Source: Olleya sp. Bg11-27
GTDB taxonomy: Bacteria; Bacteroidota; Bacteroidia; Flavobacteriales; Flavobacteriaceae
Length of the DNA: 64,000 nucleotides
Assembly: GCF_002831645.1 (NCBI RefSeq)
Contig: NZ_CP025117.1
Location: 3,611,001-3,675,000, forward strand
Reading direction: 5' to 3'
The translations under genes were made by a program, and so were the position numbers. The notes under the pieces are model-generated. The model made no database searches, had not been told where the DNA came from, and worked only from the letters and a program-made list of their open reading frames with translations. Below, one piece after another: positions 18,178 through 27,839 of the stretch. Numbering within the stretch: position 1 is the first letter of the stretch; the number at the start of each line of letters is the position of its first letter.

Positions 18178-19881
18178 ATGCAAACACTAGATTGGATTGT
18201 CTTAATTGGGACACTGTTAACCATTGTTATTTATGGTACGTATCAAACCAGAGGAAGTAAGAATGTACAAGATTTTTTAAAAGGCGGTAGCACTAGTAAA
18301 TGGTGGACTATTGGTTTATCGGTTATGGCGACTCAAGCCAGCGCTATTACATTTTTAAGCACACCAGGGCAAGCGTTTCACTCCGGAATGGGCTTTGTTC
18401 AATTTTATTTTGGACTACCTATTGCTATGATTGTGATTTGCATGGTATTTATCCCACTATATCACAGACTAAAAGTATATACGGCTTACGAGTTTTTAGA
18501 AAACCGTTTTGACCGTAAAACACGAACACTGACAGCTGTTTTGTTTTTAATACAACGTGGATTAGCAGCAGGAATAACCATATTCGCGCCTGCTATTATT
18601 TTATCTGCGGTTTTAGGTTGGAATTTATTACTATTGAATGTTATTATTGGCGTTTTGGTAATTATTTACACTGTTTCTGGAGGAACAAAAGCAGTAAATG
18701 TCACTCAAAAACACCAGATGGTTGTGATTTTCACAGGAATGGTTATCGCTTTCATTTTAATATTAAATCAATTACCTGACGATATTACCTTCAGAAAAGC
18801 ACTAGACATCGCTGGTGCTAGTGGTAAAATGGAAGTCCTCGATTTTTCTTTCGATTTAGATAATAGATATACCGTTTGGAGTGGTTTAATTGGTGGTACG
18901 TTTTTAATGCTATCCTATTTTGGAACAGACCAAAGTCAAGTACAACGGTATTTGTCTGGAAAATCTGTAAAAGAAATGCGTTTAGGGCTAATATTTAACG
19001 GATTACTTAAAGTTCCTATGCAATTTTTTATTCTGCTAGTTGGTGTCATGGTTTTTGTGTTTTATCAATTTAACGATGCTCCAATTAATTTTAATCCTAC
19101 TGCTACTGAAGTTGTTTTAAATTCCGAGTATGCTGACCAGTATAATGCACTACAATTAGAACAAAAAGAAATTTTTGATCTAAAAAAAGCAACCATTACA
19201 GCATTTGCGAGTTCGGATGGAAAAGTTAACCAAGACCTTATAGCAAGCTACAATGCTAAAAGTGATACCATAAGAGCTCATGCTAGAGATTTAATAAAAA
19301 AAGCTGGGGAATCTAAAGGTTTAAAAGTAGAAAGTAATGACAAGGACTATGTCTTTATACATTTTATCCTAAATAATTTACCAAAGGGGTTAATCGGATT
19401 ATTATTGGCAGTCATTTTAAGTGCGGCTATGTCCAGTACAGCTTCAGAGCTTAATGCATTAGCTAGTACAACCACTATAGATTTATATAAACATCGTGTG
19501 GGACCAAAAACGGATGCCCAAATGGTCAAAGCCTCAAGAGGTTTTACACTGCTTTGGGGAATCATGGCAATTGGAGTCGCCTGCGTCGCCAATCTAGCAG
19601 AAAACCTTATACAACTGGTCAATATTATTGGATCTATATTTTATGGTAACGTGCTTGGTATTTTCTTATTAGCGTTTTTCTTTAAGCAAATTAAAGCCAA
19701 CGCCGTATTTATAGCTGCTCTAATCACACAAGTTTTGGTTATTGGTTTATTCTTTTTAAACGAATACGACTTTATCAACTTACCCTTTTTATGGTTGAAC
19801 TTTGTGGGATGTGCTATAGTCATGGCTATCGCATTTATATTACAAACTACATTTAAAACTACCAATCCAGATACGGTTTAG
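18178..19881 (+). CDS. Sodium:solute symporter (SSS family)
   Basis: 567 residues with about 13-14 helices. Family landmarks are the GGSTSKWWTIGLS start region, TFLSTPGQAF in helix 1, the GGTKAV loop near residue 163 and the ILSAAMSSTASELNALASTT segment that lines the Na+ site. A soluble insertion between residues about 300 and 390 is longer than in small SSS members. It likely imports a sugar or sugar acid with sodium; the upstream deacetylase points to an amino-sugar derivative, which is inference. Confidence 0.9.
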   Translation: MQTLDWIVLIGTLLTIVIYGTYQTRGSKNVQDFLKGGSTSKWWTIGLSVMATQASAITFLSTPGQAFHSGMGFVQFYFGLPIAMIVICMVFIPLYHRLKVYTAYEFLENRFDRKTRTLTAVLFLIQRGLAAGITIFAPAIILSAVLGWNLLLLNVIIGVLVIIYTVSGGTKAVNVTQKHQMVVIFTGMVIAFILILNQLPDDITFRKALDIAGASGKMEVLDFSFDLDNRYTVWSGLIGGTFLMLSYFGTDQSQVQRYLSGKSVKEMRLGLIFNGLLKVPMQFFILLVGVMVFVFYQFNDAPINFNPTATEVVLNSEYADQYNALQLEQKEIFDLKKATITAFASSDGKVNQDLIASYNAKSDTIRAHARDLIKKAGESKGLKVESNDKDYVFIHFILNNLPKGLIGLLLAVILSAAMSSTASELNALASTTTIDLYKHRVGPKTDAQMVKASRGFTLLWGIMAIGVACVANLAENLIQLVNIIGSIFYGNVLGIFLLAFFFKQIKANAVFIAALITQVLVIGLFFLNEYDFINLPFLWLNFVGCAIVMAIAFILQTTFKTTNPDTV

Positions 19882-19910
19882 CATTTGAGAGTGTCATTTT
19901 TTTAAGTTAC

Positions 19911-19972
19911 ATTGTTGGATAAATCAATTAATGCTCTGACATATTGAGTACATCACTGATTTATCCAACAGT
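19911..19972. repeat. Inverted repeat with 14-bp perfect arms
   Basis: TGTTGGATAAATCA at 19913-19926 is repeated inverted at 19957-19970, extended outward by a T-G wobble and an A-T pair. The 30-bp centre is unpaired. It lies between the symporter stop and the YARHG lipoprotein start and has no T-run behind it, so it is not a standard terminator. Confidence 0.7.
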
Positions 19973-20000
19973 ATTTATATAAAAAAACTTAGTCACAAAA

Positions 20001-20960
20001 ATGAAAAAGCTAACATACTTACTAGTTCTAAGTCTACTGCTTACCGGTTGTAATTCAAAAATCAAGGAGTCGGAGAAAACTATTGTCATAGAAAAAGGTA
20101 CTGAAATTGCGTCTGGAATCGTTCCCACTAAAAAACAAAACAAGAAACCTACTAAAATTGAAAGCGATATGTTAGGCTTTTGGGTCGGCTATTTTGAAGA
20201 AGATGATTCAGAAAATAATGAAGGGCAATCAATTTATGTTGATGAAGCTTTTAATTGGAATCGAGAAAACAAAATAAACATTTCTATTGATCACATCGCA
20301 GATAGTATTGTCATTGGGCATAGTGTTGTCGCAGGAAACGACAGACCTTTTAGAGGTGTTGTCCGTAATGAGGAATTTATAGTCAAAGAACCCGGTGATG
20401 ACAAGTATGATGGCATATTTAAATTTCAAAAAATAGGTCAGAAACTAATTGGTAAATGGACGGCCTATAAAAACATCAATATTAAACATAGAAAATACGG
20501 GCTTGAAAAAATGGAGTTTACGTATAATCCAAATATCATGCTGGAACAAGTTAGAGCGTATATCGATTGGAATAATTTTATAGAAGAAAAAACAATGGAA
20601 GAATATGATGAAGGTGAATTTGATGAAGGTGAATTTGATGAGTGGGTCACACAAGAATTTGCATCAGCAACACCTTTAATCTATACTATCAATGCCTCTA
20701 ACACTGTACTTAAAAAGGACACTATTGAAAATTTAAAAAAAGGAGATCTTACCATTATTAGAAATACGATCTACGCTAGGCATGGCTACTCTTTTAAAAA
20801 CAGACCTTTACGTATCTTTTTTGACGCGCAACCTTGGTATATTCCTGTACATACTGATATTAAATCTGATTTTACAGCAATTGAAAAAGAAAACATTAAG
20901 TTGTTACTTATCTACGAAAAAAACGCGTTAGAATATTATGATTATTTTGGAAGAGGCTAA
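20001..20960 (+). CDS. Lipoprotein with C-terminal YARHG domain
   Basis: 319 residues. The lipoprotein signal ends LLTGC (mature Cys near residue 16). A central beta-rich part carries a glycine/acidic region, then the acidic run with DEGEF repeated twice (near 207-216), encoded by a 15-bp direct repeat. Residues about 250-315 form a YARHG domain, with IYARHGYSF followed by the FFDAQPWY stretch. YARHG domains are extracellular modules often found in surface lipoproteins; function unknown. The stop shares a base with the next ATG, so it is coupled to the DUF2306 gene. Confidence 0.82.
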   Translation: MKKLTYLLVLSLLLTGCNSKIKESEKTIVIEKGTEIASGIVPTKKQNKKPTKIESDMLGFWVGYFEEDDSENNEGQSIYVDEAFNWNRENKINISIDHIADSIVIGHSVVAGNDRPFRGVVRNEEFIVKEPGDDKYDGIFKFQKIGQKLIGKWTAYKNINIKHRKYGLEKMEFTYNPNIMLEQVRAYIDWNNFIEEKTMEEYDEGEFDEGEFDEWVTQEFASATPLIYTINASNTVLKKDTIENLKKGDLTIIRNTIYARHGYSFKNRPLRIFFDAQPWYIPVHTDIKSDFTAIEKENIKLLLIYEKNALEYYDYFGRG

Positions 20961-21628
20961 TGAACATTAACTTCAACCGTTTTTTAGTACTAAAAGTCAT
21001 GCTTTATGGTATTTTGATCTATTTCATTTATCTATTAGTATTAATCACTGTGCAATATATTCCCATAGATTATAAAGTAGCGTTCCTAAATTTAAAACAA
21101 AAGGAGATTCAGCTTTCACATTACAAAATAGCCTTTTTTAGTCATGTGTATTCTAGCCTACTGATTATTATACTAGGTCTTACTCAGTTTTCTAAAACAA
21201 TCAGACAACGCTTCGGATTCATCCATAAGTTAAGTGGCAAATTATATGTGTTCCTCGTGTTATTAATTGCCAGTCCATCTGGACTAATTATGGCATACTA
21301 TGCCAATGGAGGCAGTATTGGACAGGTATCTTTTGCCATACTTTCTATACTTTGGTTTGTATTTACATTACAAGGCTTTCAATATATAAAAAAAGGTAAT
21401 TACCAAAAGCATAAACATTTTATGATAAGGAGTTATGCTTTAACATTGTCTGCCATAAGCCTAAGACTGTTTAAATTTGGAATTGTTACCTTATTTGAAT
21501 TACCTCCAATGGACACCTATAAAATCGTATCTGTTTTAGGATGGACGGTTAACTTAGTAATTGCAGAGCTTATAATTAAGGCATCGGTAGTAAAGAAATT
21601 ACGCAATAGAAAGACTGACTTAAACTAA
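20960..21628 (+). CDS. DUF2306 integral membrane protein
   Basis: 222 residues with about six membrane helices. Histidines in HVYSS, IHKLSGKLY and KHKHFMIRSY are in the places where DUF2306 proteins carry conserved, possibly metal- or haem-binding, histidines. Role unknown. Starts on the last base of the lipoprotein stop codon. Confidence 0.8.
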   Translation: MNINFNRFLVLKVMLYGILIYFIYLLVLITVQYIPIDYKVAFLNLKQKEIQLSHYKIAFFSHVYSSLLIIILGLTQFSKTIRQRFGFIHKLSGKLYVFLVLLIASPSGLIMAYYANGGSIGQVSFAILSILWFVFTLQGFQYIKKGNYQKHKHFMIRSYALTLSAISLRLFKFGIVTLFELPPMDTYKIVSVLGWTVNLVIAELIIKASVVKKLRNRKTDLN

Positions 21629-21636
21629 AAATTAAA

Positions 21637-22125
21637 ATGAGTTCTAAAGTACCAACTGTAAGACAGACTAATTGGATTTCCATAGTCCCTCACTTATTAA
21701 TTATGGGCACCATTATCTTTATTTGGCATCAAATAAATCCAGAAAACGCATTTTTATATGGCGCAATAACCTATTTATTGATTTCGATGTCACTAAGACG
21801 CTTAATTCCTAAAGATCACAGAAATGGAATAAAGAAAAATAATTCAGAAAATTTTGAAGAAGCCATTCTTGATTTTAAAAAAAGTTATGCCTATTTTAAA
21901 AAACATGAATGGATTGACAAATATCGTTTTGTAACATTATTAAGCTCCTCTCAAATGTCTTACCGGGAAATGGCCTTGCTAAATATTGCATTTTGTCATT
22001 CGCAAATTGGAAATGGTGAAAAAGCGAAAGTATATTATGAAAAAGTACTGCAAGAATTTCCAGATAGCAGATTGGCTAAGTCTGCTTTAAGAATGTTACA
22101 TGCAATGGAAAATAAAGCCGAATAA
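21637..22125 (+). CDS. Membrane protein with TPR-like repeat
   Basis: 162 residues: two helices near 15-32 and 36-52, then a cytoplasmic helical part whose segments (MALLNIAFCHSQIGNGEKA and YYEKVLQEFPDSRLA) have the size and spacing of tetratricopeptide repeats. Probably a protein-interaction adaptor. Follows the DUF2306 gene after 8 bp. Confidence 0.7.
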   Translation: MSSKVPTVRQTNWISIVPHLLIMGTIIFIWHQINPENAFLYGAITYLLISMSLRRLIPKDHRNGIKKNNSENFEEAILDFKKSYAYFKKHEWIDKYRFVTLLSSSQMSYREMALLNIAFCHSQIGNGEKAKVYYEKVLQEFPDSRLAKSALRMLHAMENKAE

Positions 22126-22252
22126 CAGCATTAAAACAATAACAGATCAGCTATACAGTTAATACTTCCTATTTGTATACGGATAACAATAATTAATTAT
22201 TTCTTATTTTTTTTAATGAATCTTGTAATTTTTTTTGAACATTGAATTATTA

Positions 22253-22268
22253 ATCGTAATATCGCAAT
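22253..22268. promoter_or_regulatory. Candidate ArsR operator
   Basis: Two abutting 8-bp direct repeats, ATCGTAAT and ATCGCAAT, lie 19 bp before the arsR ATG. The position suits autoregulation by ArsR. The similarity of the two halves is seen; binding is inferred. Confidence 0.4.
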
Positions 22269-22287
22269 GAATAAATAAATTAAAATA

Positions 22288-22620
22288 ATGGGATTAGTTA
22301 AAACCGAAATGTTTACCGACCAACAAAATAAAATTGCGCTTTTCGCTAAAGTCTTCGGACATCCAGCAAGAGTGTCCATCTTACAACACTTATTTAAGAT
22401 AAACTCATGTATTTGTGGTGATTTGGTAAACGAGATTGGTCTCGCGCAACCGACAATTTCTCAACATTTAAAAGAATTAAAACAACTAGGTTTAATCAAA
22501 GGTAATGTGGAAGGCACAAGTGTTTGTTACTGTATCGACAAAGACAATTGGACCGCAATGAAAACTGTGATGTCCGATTTTTTAAATCAAGATATAACAG
22601 AAAATCAAGATTGCTGCTAA
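22288..22620 (+). CDS. arsR: ArsR-family arsenic-responsive repressor
   Basis: 110 residues, a winged-helix dimer that leaves DNA when As(III) binds. The helix-turn-helix is IGLAQPTISQHLKELKQLGL (about 50-69). Cys residues in SCICGDL near 36-39, at the first DNA-binding helix, are a plausible As(III) site and match the classical ELCVCDL motif in placement; a further pair of Cys forms the C-terminus. First gene of an arsR-arsC-acr3 operon. Confidence 0.92.
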   Translation: MGLVKTEMFTDQQNKIALFAKVFGHPARVSILQHLFKINSCICGDLVNEIGLAQPTISQHLKELKQLGLIKGNVEGTSVCYCIDKDNWTAMKTVMSDFLNQDITENQDCC

Positions 22621-22645
22621 ACAAAATAATATAAAATTAAAGACA

Positions 22646-23278
22646 ATGATCACAACACCATCCATGTTATTTCCAGAAATAGACACAGTAATTACCGGAT
22701 TAGATCCTGAGACCATTTCCGAAGAACGCAAAACGATTTTACAACCATTAGTTGATTTTATTCAATCCAAAATTTCAAAAAACCAAGAGATAAGACTTAA
22801 TTTTATCTGTACTCACAATTCTAGAAGAAGCCATTTATCACAGGTTTGGGCACAAACCATGGCTAATTATTTTAATATAAAAAATGTCTTTTGCTATTCT
22901 GGAGGTACCGAAGCTACAGCGCTTTTCCCTATGGTTGCACAAACATTACAACATTCTGGGTTTGATATAAAAACCATTTCTAAAACTGAGAACCCGATTT
23001 ACAGTATTAAATATTCTAGTAATGCGCATCCTATAATAGCTTTTTCGAAAAAATTAGATGATGATTTTAATCCAAAATCAGAATTTGCAGCTATCATGAC
23101 GTGTTCTCAAGCAGATGGCGGTTGTCCTTTTATTGCTGGCGCAGAACAACGTATTCCGATAACCTATGACGATCCAAAAACGTTTGACAACACACCACAA
23201 CAAGCTGAAAAATATAACGACAGAAGCTTACAAATTGCAACCGAACTATTTTATGTTTTCTCACAAATAAATTCTTAA
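22646..23278 (+). CDS. Arsenate reductase-like low-molecular-weight phosphatase
   Basis: 210 residues of the LMW protein tyrosine phosphatase/ArsC fold. The catalytic P-loop reads CTHNSRRSH (about residues 53-61) in place of the usual CxGNSxRSQ. A second Cys pair near 152-159 ([12 protein letters not shown]) is followed by ITYDDP, close to the WxxxDP signature of this fold. With arsR before it and acr3 2 bp after it, arsenate-to-arsenite reduction is the natural role. The His after Cys-Thr is a divergence from the thioredoxin-coupled type. Confidence 0.85.
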   Translation: MITTPSMLFPEIDTVITGLDPETISEERKTILQPLVDFIQSKISKNQEIRLNFICTHNSRRSHLSQVWAQTMANYFNIKNVFCYSGGTEATALFPMVAQTLQHSGFDIKTISKTENPIYSIKYSSNAHPIIAFSKKLDDDFNPKSEFAAIMTCSQADGGCPFIAGAEQRIPITYDDPKTFDNTPQQAEKYNDRSLQIATELFYVFSQINS

Positions 23279-23280
23279 AA

Positions 23281-24327
23281 ATGGCTAATAAAAAATTAAG
23301 TTTTCTAGACCGAAACCTAACCTTATGGATCTTTGTAGCTATGGCTATTGGTGTTGGATTAGGCTATTTTATACCAACATTCCCCAACATTATAAACTCG
23401 TTTAGTAGCGGAACAACAAACATACCCATTGCTATTGGTTTGATATTAATGATGTATCCGCCATTAGCAAAAGTCAACTATGCCTTATTACCAAAAGTAT
23501 TTAGAAACACCAAAATCCTGTCTATTTCTCTTCTACTAAACTGGATTATTGGCCCCGTTTTAATGTTTATTTTAGCCATTACATTCTTGCGTGATTACCC
23601 AGAGTATATGGTTGGATTAATCTTAATTGGATTAGCACGATGTATTGCCATGGTTTTAGTTTGGAACGATCTAGCAGAAGGCAGTAGCGAATATGGCGCC
23701 GGTTTAGTGGCCTTAAATAGTGTTTTTCAAGTATTTGCCTATAGTTTTTATGCCTGGCTATTTATAACTGTACTTCCACCCTATTTTGGATTTGAGGGTG
23801 CCATTATTGATATTTCGATTACTACAATTGCAGAGAGTGTTGCTATTTACTTAGGTATTCCATTTGTAATGGGTATACTAAGCCGATTACTATTAGTTAA
23901 ACTAAAAGGAGACGATTGGTATACGTCTAAATTTATCCCAACTATTTCACCAATAACATTAATTGCACTTCTATTTACTATTGTCGTTATGTTTTCTTTA
24001 AAAGGAGAACTGATTGTAGAAATCCCAATGGATGTATTGCTTATTGCAGTGCCATTACTTATTTATTTTACGTTAATGTTTGTCATAGGCTTTTTTGTAA
24101 CCAAAGCGACTGGAGCAACATACGATAAAACCGCTGCGGTCGCTTTTACCGCAGCCGGAAACAATTTTGAATTAGCCATTGCAGTTGCGATTGCTGTATT
24201 TGGTTTAAATTCAGGGCAAGCCTTTACGGGAGTTATTGGTCCTTTGGTTGAAGTACCAGCCTTAATTTTATTGGTACGCGTGTCCTTTTGGTTGCGTAAA
24301 AAATATTATGGTCCAACTACAGCTTAA
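23281..24327 (+). CDS. acr3: Arsenite efflux transporter of the ACR3 family
   Basis: 348 residues and ten helices. The conserved Cys of ACR3 in helix 4 is present in [13 protein letters not shown] (near residue 120), and the helix-9 stretch [18 protein letters not shown] is typical. Exports As(III) using the proton-motive force. Last gene of the arsenic operon, 2 bp behind the reductase. Confidence 0.95.
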   Translation: MANKKLSFLDRNLTLWIFVAMAIGVGLGYFIPTFPNIINSFSSGTTNIPIAIGLILMMYPPLAKVNYALLPKVFRNTKILSISLLLNWIIGPVLMFILAITFLRDYPEYMVGLILIGLARCIAMVLVWNDLAEGSSEYGAGLVALNSVFQVFAYSFYAWLFITVLPPYFGFEGAIIDISITTIAESVAIYLGIPFVMGILSRLLLVKLKGDDWYTSKFIPTISPITLIALLFTIVVMFSLKGELIVEIPMDVLLIAVPLLIYFTLMFVIGFFVTKATGATYDKTAAVAFTAAGNNFELAIAVAIAVFGLNSGQAFTGVIGPLVEVPALILLVRVSFWLRKKYYGPTTA

Positions 24328-24518
24328 AGAAGTGTCTTTATAGATATAAAGTATCGTTAAATACTACACCGTTGCTTTGCTATTATCAATAACATGTAAA
24401 GAGGAAATTTTTGTTTCTCTTTACATTCCAGAACAGTAATATAAAAAGGAATTATTTAATATATTTATCCGCATGTAACTAGTTAGATGTAAATTAAAAA
24501 CCCAACCAAGAATATAGA

Positions 24519-25601
24519 ATGTCAATAAAAATTAAGCAATCACTTACTGAATCTTTAATTAAAATTGAAAGGAAAGAATTTGATGAAGAAACAATTCGAA
24601 CCTTGTTAATAGTTTCTCGAGAATATTTAAAATATGATGGATTAGTTAAAGAATTAGCTCATTTCATTGCTCATCCAAAAAGAGACAGGGGGATTTTTCA
24701 TAAAAAAGTGAACTCAAGATATGCCAAATTTAAATTAATTGAAGAACAGCTTTTAAAAAAACAACCTGAAATAAAAACAGAAGAAGAACTCAATGATTAT
24801 ATGTTACGTGGAGTTGATTTCGAAAAAATTGATTCAAAGCTATTTAGCATCTTATATTTTGACGGACTTGATGATTTACCAGAAAGTCATTTAATAAAAT
24901 ATGCTGGCTATACAAAAGCACAAGCTAAAAAAACCCTTAAAGATAATTACACTAAAAAGGATAATTTCTATTATTTAAACACACTGAGAACTAAAAAAAT
25001 GATTTCTCTGCTTGAAGAGTTACCTAATACTAATGAGGATAAAGAAATTCAAAAATTTATTTCGGAAGGTCAAGAATTAATTGGAAAAGTGAATTCAAGT
25101 ATTAATTCTTTGCTAAAGGAAATAAGAGGTACAATACATTTTTATTCTGTATTCGATGTTAATTCATTAAGCTCTGACTTTGAGAATAATTTCAAGAAAA
25201 TATTAAACGAATTTAATATTGATTCAAAATACACAAATATCATTACAGATAATATTCAAGACATTTTAATATGTCTAATGACATTAATACACGACTCGAT
25301 TTTGGAATTTTATGATAAAAACACAGCTCGAGTATATTTGTGTGCACATTTGGAGAATAATGAGATTAAAGAAATTGAATCTATTTCTCAAAAAAAATCA
25401 CTTTATGAAAATGGTGTTTTAGCATTATATACAAACTATAAATTCGAAAATAAGTCAAACTCATTTCCATTGTTTGTTTCCGAACTAAAATTGAAAAATT
25501 ATATTAATGAAAACGATTTTATGAATGAAAATATTGACCACTCAACGAACGAAATTCCTTGGATAAGTGCAAAACGAAAAAATGAAAAAATGAAAAAATG
25601 A
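24519..25601 (+). CDS. Hypothetical protein, helical
   Basis: 360 residues, soluble, rich in Lys/Glu/Asn/Ile and mostly helical by composition; no signal peptide or membrane helix. The N-terminal 75 residues (with REYLKYDGLVKELAHFIAHPKRDRG) form a compact unit, the middle has charged helices, the C-terminus ends in a basic tail. AT content and codon use look higher than in the adjacent acr3 gene. No family was recognised. It stands alone between 190 bp and 344 bp of non-coding DNA, in an accessory-looking stretch. Confidence 0.65.
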   Translation: MSIKIKQSLTESLIKIERKEFDEETIRTLLIVSREYLKYDGLVKELAHFIAHPKRDRGIFHKKVNSRYAKFKLIEEQLLKKQPEIKTEEELNDYMLRGVDFEKIDSKLFSILYFDGLDDLPESHLIKYAGYTKAQAKKTLKDNYTKKDNFYYLNTLRTKKMISLLEELPNTNEDKEIQKFISEGQELIGKVNSSINSLLKEIRGTIHFYSVFDVNSLSSDFENNFKKILNEFNIDSKYTNIITDNIQDILICLMTLIHDSILEFYDKNTARVYLCAHLENNEIKEIESISQKKSLYENGVLALYTNYKFENKSNSFPLFVSELKLKNYINENDFMNENIDHSTNEIPWISAKRKNEKMKK

Positions 25602-25945
25602 AGTTAAAAATCTTTAGTTAACACTGTGTAAAAAACACTTATTACTTGGTCCTAAAGTAAGATTACTACATGTTTTCTGCATCTAATTCCCCCTAATTTT
25701 GATACGCTCAAATTAAAATCTAAACCATTTTAAACCCCTATTACTTTTGCTTTACCTTTTGCTCGATTTTGCACAAAATTTAAATACGTTATAAGTAAAG
25801 AAGTGATTTTGTTACCATGACCTTTAGTCAATAATTATTATTTTCGTACCGACCAAATTACATAAAAAGGAACACTAATTTAGTTTTACATGTCTAAAAA
25901 ACATCAGTTGAACACAATATCTAATTAGTTAAAATCAAACATATA
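25602..25945. other. Intergenic, nothing recognised
   Basis: 344 bp, AT-rich; only short chance palindromes such as TTACTT/AAGTAA were found. Confidence 0.5.
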
Positions 25946-26407
25946 GTGAATAAAAAATACTATAAAGAAAATACGGTCGATTTCAATTATTCCAGCTTAA
26001 TTACATTTATTATTATTTTATTTGTAATAAACCATTCAGCCTATTCTCAAAGCAAACCGACAAACAAAATAATAAAAGAAAAAATGAGTGTTCTAAAAAT
26101 ATATCTCAATAAAAAAAAACATATTAATGACTCATTATCAATATTATTAACAAGTTTTTCGCACAAACCATCTCCGGTAATAGGGGAAGCTGAAAGAGCT
26201 ACAGCACACTTATCCCTTTTAAAAAACAATAATTATCATGACATAATGCTTTCCGAGCACGGAATCGCTGGTGTTCAAAAAAATGTAGATGGGCTTCTTG
26301 ATACCGAACGTTACGATTCCATAAATTGGAATGAATACTATATAGAATTAAAAAAAACAACTTATGACCAATCTATAGAAATAACTATTTCAAAAAAAGA
26401 TGATTGA
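25946..26407 (+). CDS. Hypothetical secreted protein
   Basis: 153 residues with a GTG start. After about 15 polar residues a hydrophobic helix (near 16-32) ends in a SAYSQ cleavage-like site, so a signal peptide with a long n-region is likely. The mature part (about 118 residues) is charged and contains a GIAGVQKNVDGLLDTERYDSI-type turn. No homologue family recognised. Confidence 0.55.
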   Translation: MNKKYYKENTVDFNYSSLITFIIILFVINHSAYSQSKPTNKIIKEKMSVLKIYLNKKKHINDSLSILLTSFSHKPSPVIGEAERATAHLSLLKNNNYHDIMLSEHGIAGVQKNVDGLLDTERYDSINWNEYYIELKKTTYDQSIEITISKKDD

Positions 26408-26598
26408 AATAAAAAAAAGGGGGTTATTTAATGCTTTAGACGCACCTTTTGCTTACAATCATCATTTGACTTTGGGTTAATTTCTATTATCTTCGTTTGG
26501 ATTTTAATTTGAGTACATCAAACTAAATATAATAACACAACACTGGTAATTTTTAAAATTTAGTAACAGTAAAAAAAGACCTTAGTAAACAATTTAAT

Positions 26599-27702
26599 AT
26601 GATACTATCGATAATTAACTTTTACTTAATAATTCTTATTTATGGTTCTCTAATATTACTTTCCTTTTTACTCTTATCAAACCCATTAAAAGTTAATAAA
26701 AAAGCTAATTTTTACTTTGGAATATTTCTCTTTTTATGGTCTACTTTTTGGCTTGAAGAAGTTTTTGAATTATCACATATCAACATACTAAATGCTATTA
26801 CTTTAACTAGTATTCGGTTTATTCAATTTTTAACACCTCTTTTTTTCTATTTTAGTGTTGTTTACTACACAAATCCTGAAAATAAATTCAAAAAAAGTGA
26901 TTTAAAATACTTGTTATTACCATTACTATTTCTTAGTGGTTTAATTTTTAAACAACTCGATACAGAATATAATTATATAACAATTTTACTCAATATATTA
27001 ATAATCATTCAAGCAATATATTTTATCATTACCTCCTATATCAGAATACAAAGACACAAGAAAAAAATAGAGCTTTTTGCTTCTAAAACCACAGACATTA
27101 ACCTTAATTGGATAGAGTACATAATCATTTCATTATTTATTCTCAGCCTTTTTATTGCGATTTATAACATTTTATTTGTAGATCAAGATCTAAATTTAAT
27201 AGCAAATATTGTTTCGCTAATCATCATCTTTTTTGTTGGCTTCAATGCACTTAAACAAAAAGAAATATTTTTAATAAGAAAAAATAAAACACACCTAATT
27301 ATTAACGAAAATAACGAAACTAATAGTACAAAAAGAAAACTAATATCTGATCAACATTTAGAAGATTTAAAAACAAAATTACTACATATAATGACAGTAC
27401 AACAACCCTTTTTAGATCCAGAACTAACACTTGTAAGTTTAGCTGATTTGGTTAATGTATCTCCACATCAACTTTCATATGTTATAAATTCGGGGTTTAA
27501 CGAAAACTTTTTTTTATTTGTAAATAAATATAGAGTTGAAAAAGTGAAAAGTTTATTATTAAATAAAGATAAAAACCATCTAACCATTATGGCAATTGCT
27601 TTCGAGTCTGGCTTTAATTCTAAAACATCTTTTAATACCACCTTTAAAAAGATATGCTCCCAAACACCCTCTGAGTTTAAAAAAAGTAGTTCTTCTTTAT
27701 AA
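26599..27702 (+). CDS. Membrane-bound AraC-type transcription regulator
   Basis: 367 residues. Seven predicted helices occupy about residues 5-220, followed by a linker and an AraC/XylS DNA-binding domain at about 255-365, with two helix-turn-helix units (LADLVNVSPHQLSYVI and IMAIAFESGFNSKTSFNTTFKK, the latter ending TPSEFKK). Such 7TM-AraC regulators sense a signal within or outside the membrane and bind DNA from it. The TonB-dependent receptor gene starts 137 bp downstream in the same direction and is the likely target. Confidence 0.88.
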   Translation: MILSIINFYLIILIYGSLILLSFLLLSNPLKVNKKANFYFGIFLFLWSTFWLEEVFELSHINILNAITLTSIRFIQFLTPLFFYFSVVYYTNPENKFKKSDLKYLLLPLLFLSGLIFKQLDTEYNYITILLNILIIIQAIYFIITSYIRIQRHKKKIELFASKTTDINLNWIEYIIISLFILSLFIAIYNILFVDQDLNLIANIVSLIIIFFVGFNALKQKEIFLIRKNKTHLIINENNETNSTKRKLISDQHLEDLKTKLLHIMTVQQPFLDPELTLVSLADLVNVSPHQLSYVINSGFNENFFLFVNKYRVEKVKSLLLNKDKNHLTIMAIAFESGFNSKTSFNTTFKKICSQTPSEFKKSSSSL

Positions 27703-27808
27703 ACACAGACCTTCAAAATAAACAAACCTTTATTACTGAAGACATTATATCATTTAAAAAAGTAAGTTCCATACTATAACCTAGAACTTATTAAGGCGCA
27801 ATAGTTTC

Positions 27809-27816
27809 TAATTTTG
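27809..27816 (+). promoter_or_regulatory. Candidate -7 box for the TonB-dependent receptor
   Basis: TAATTTTG fits TAnnTTTG and lies 23 bp before the receptor ATG. Confidence 0.35.
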
Positions 27817-27839
27817 TCATTCACAAAATAAAATTAGGT

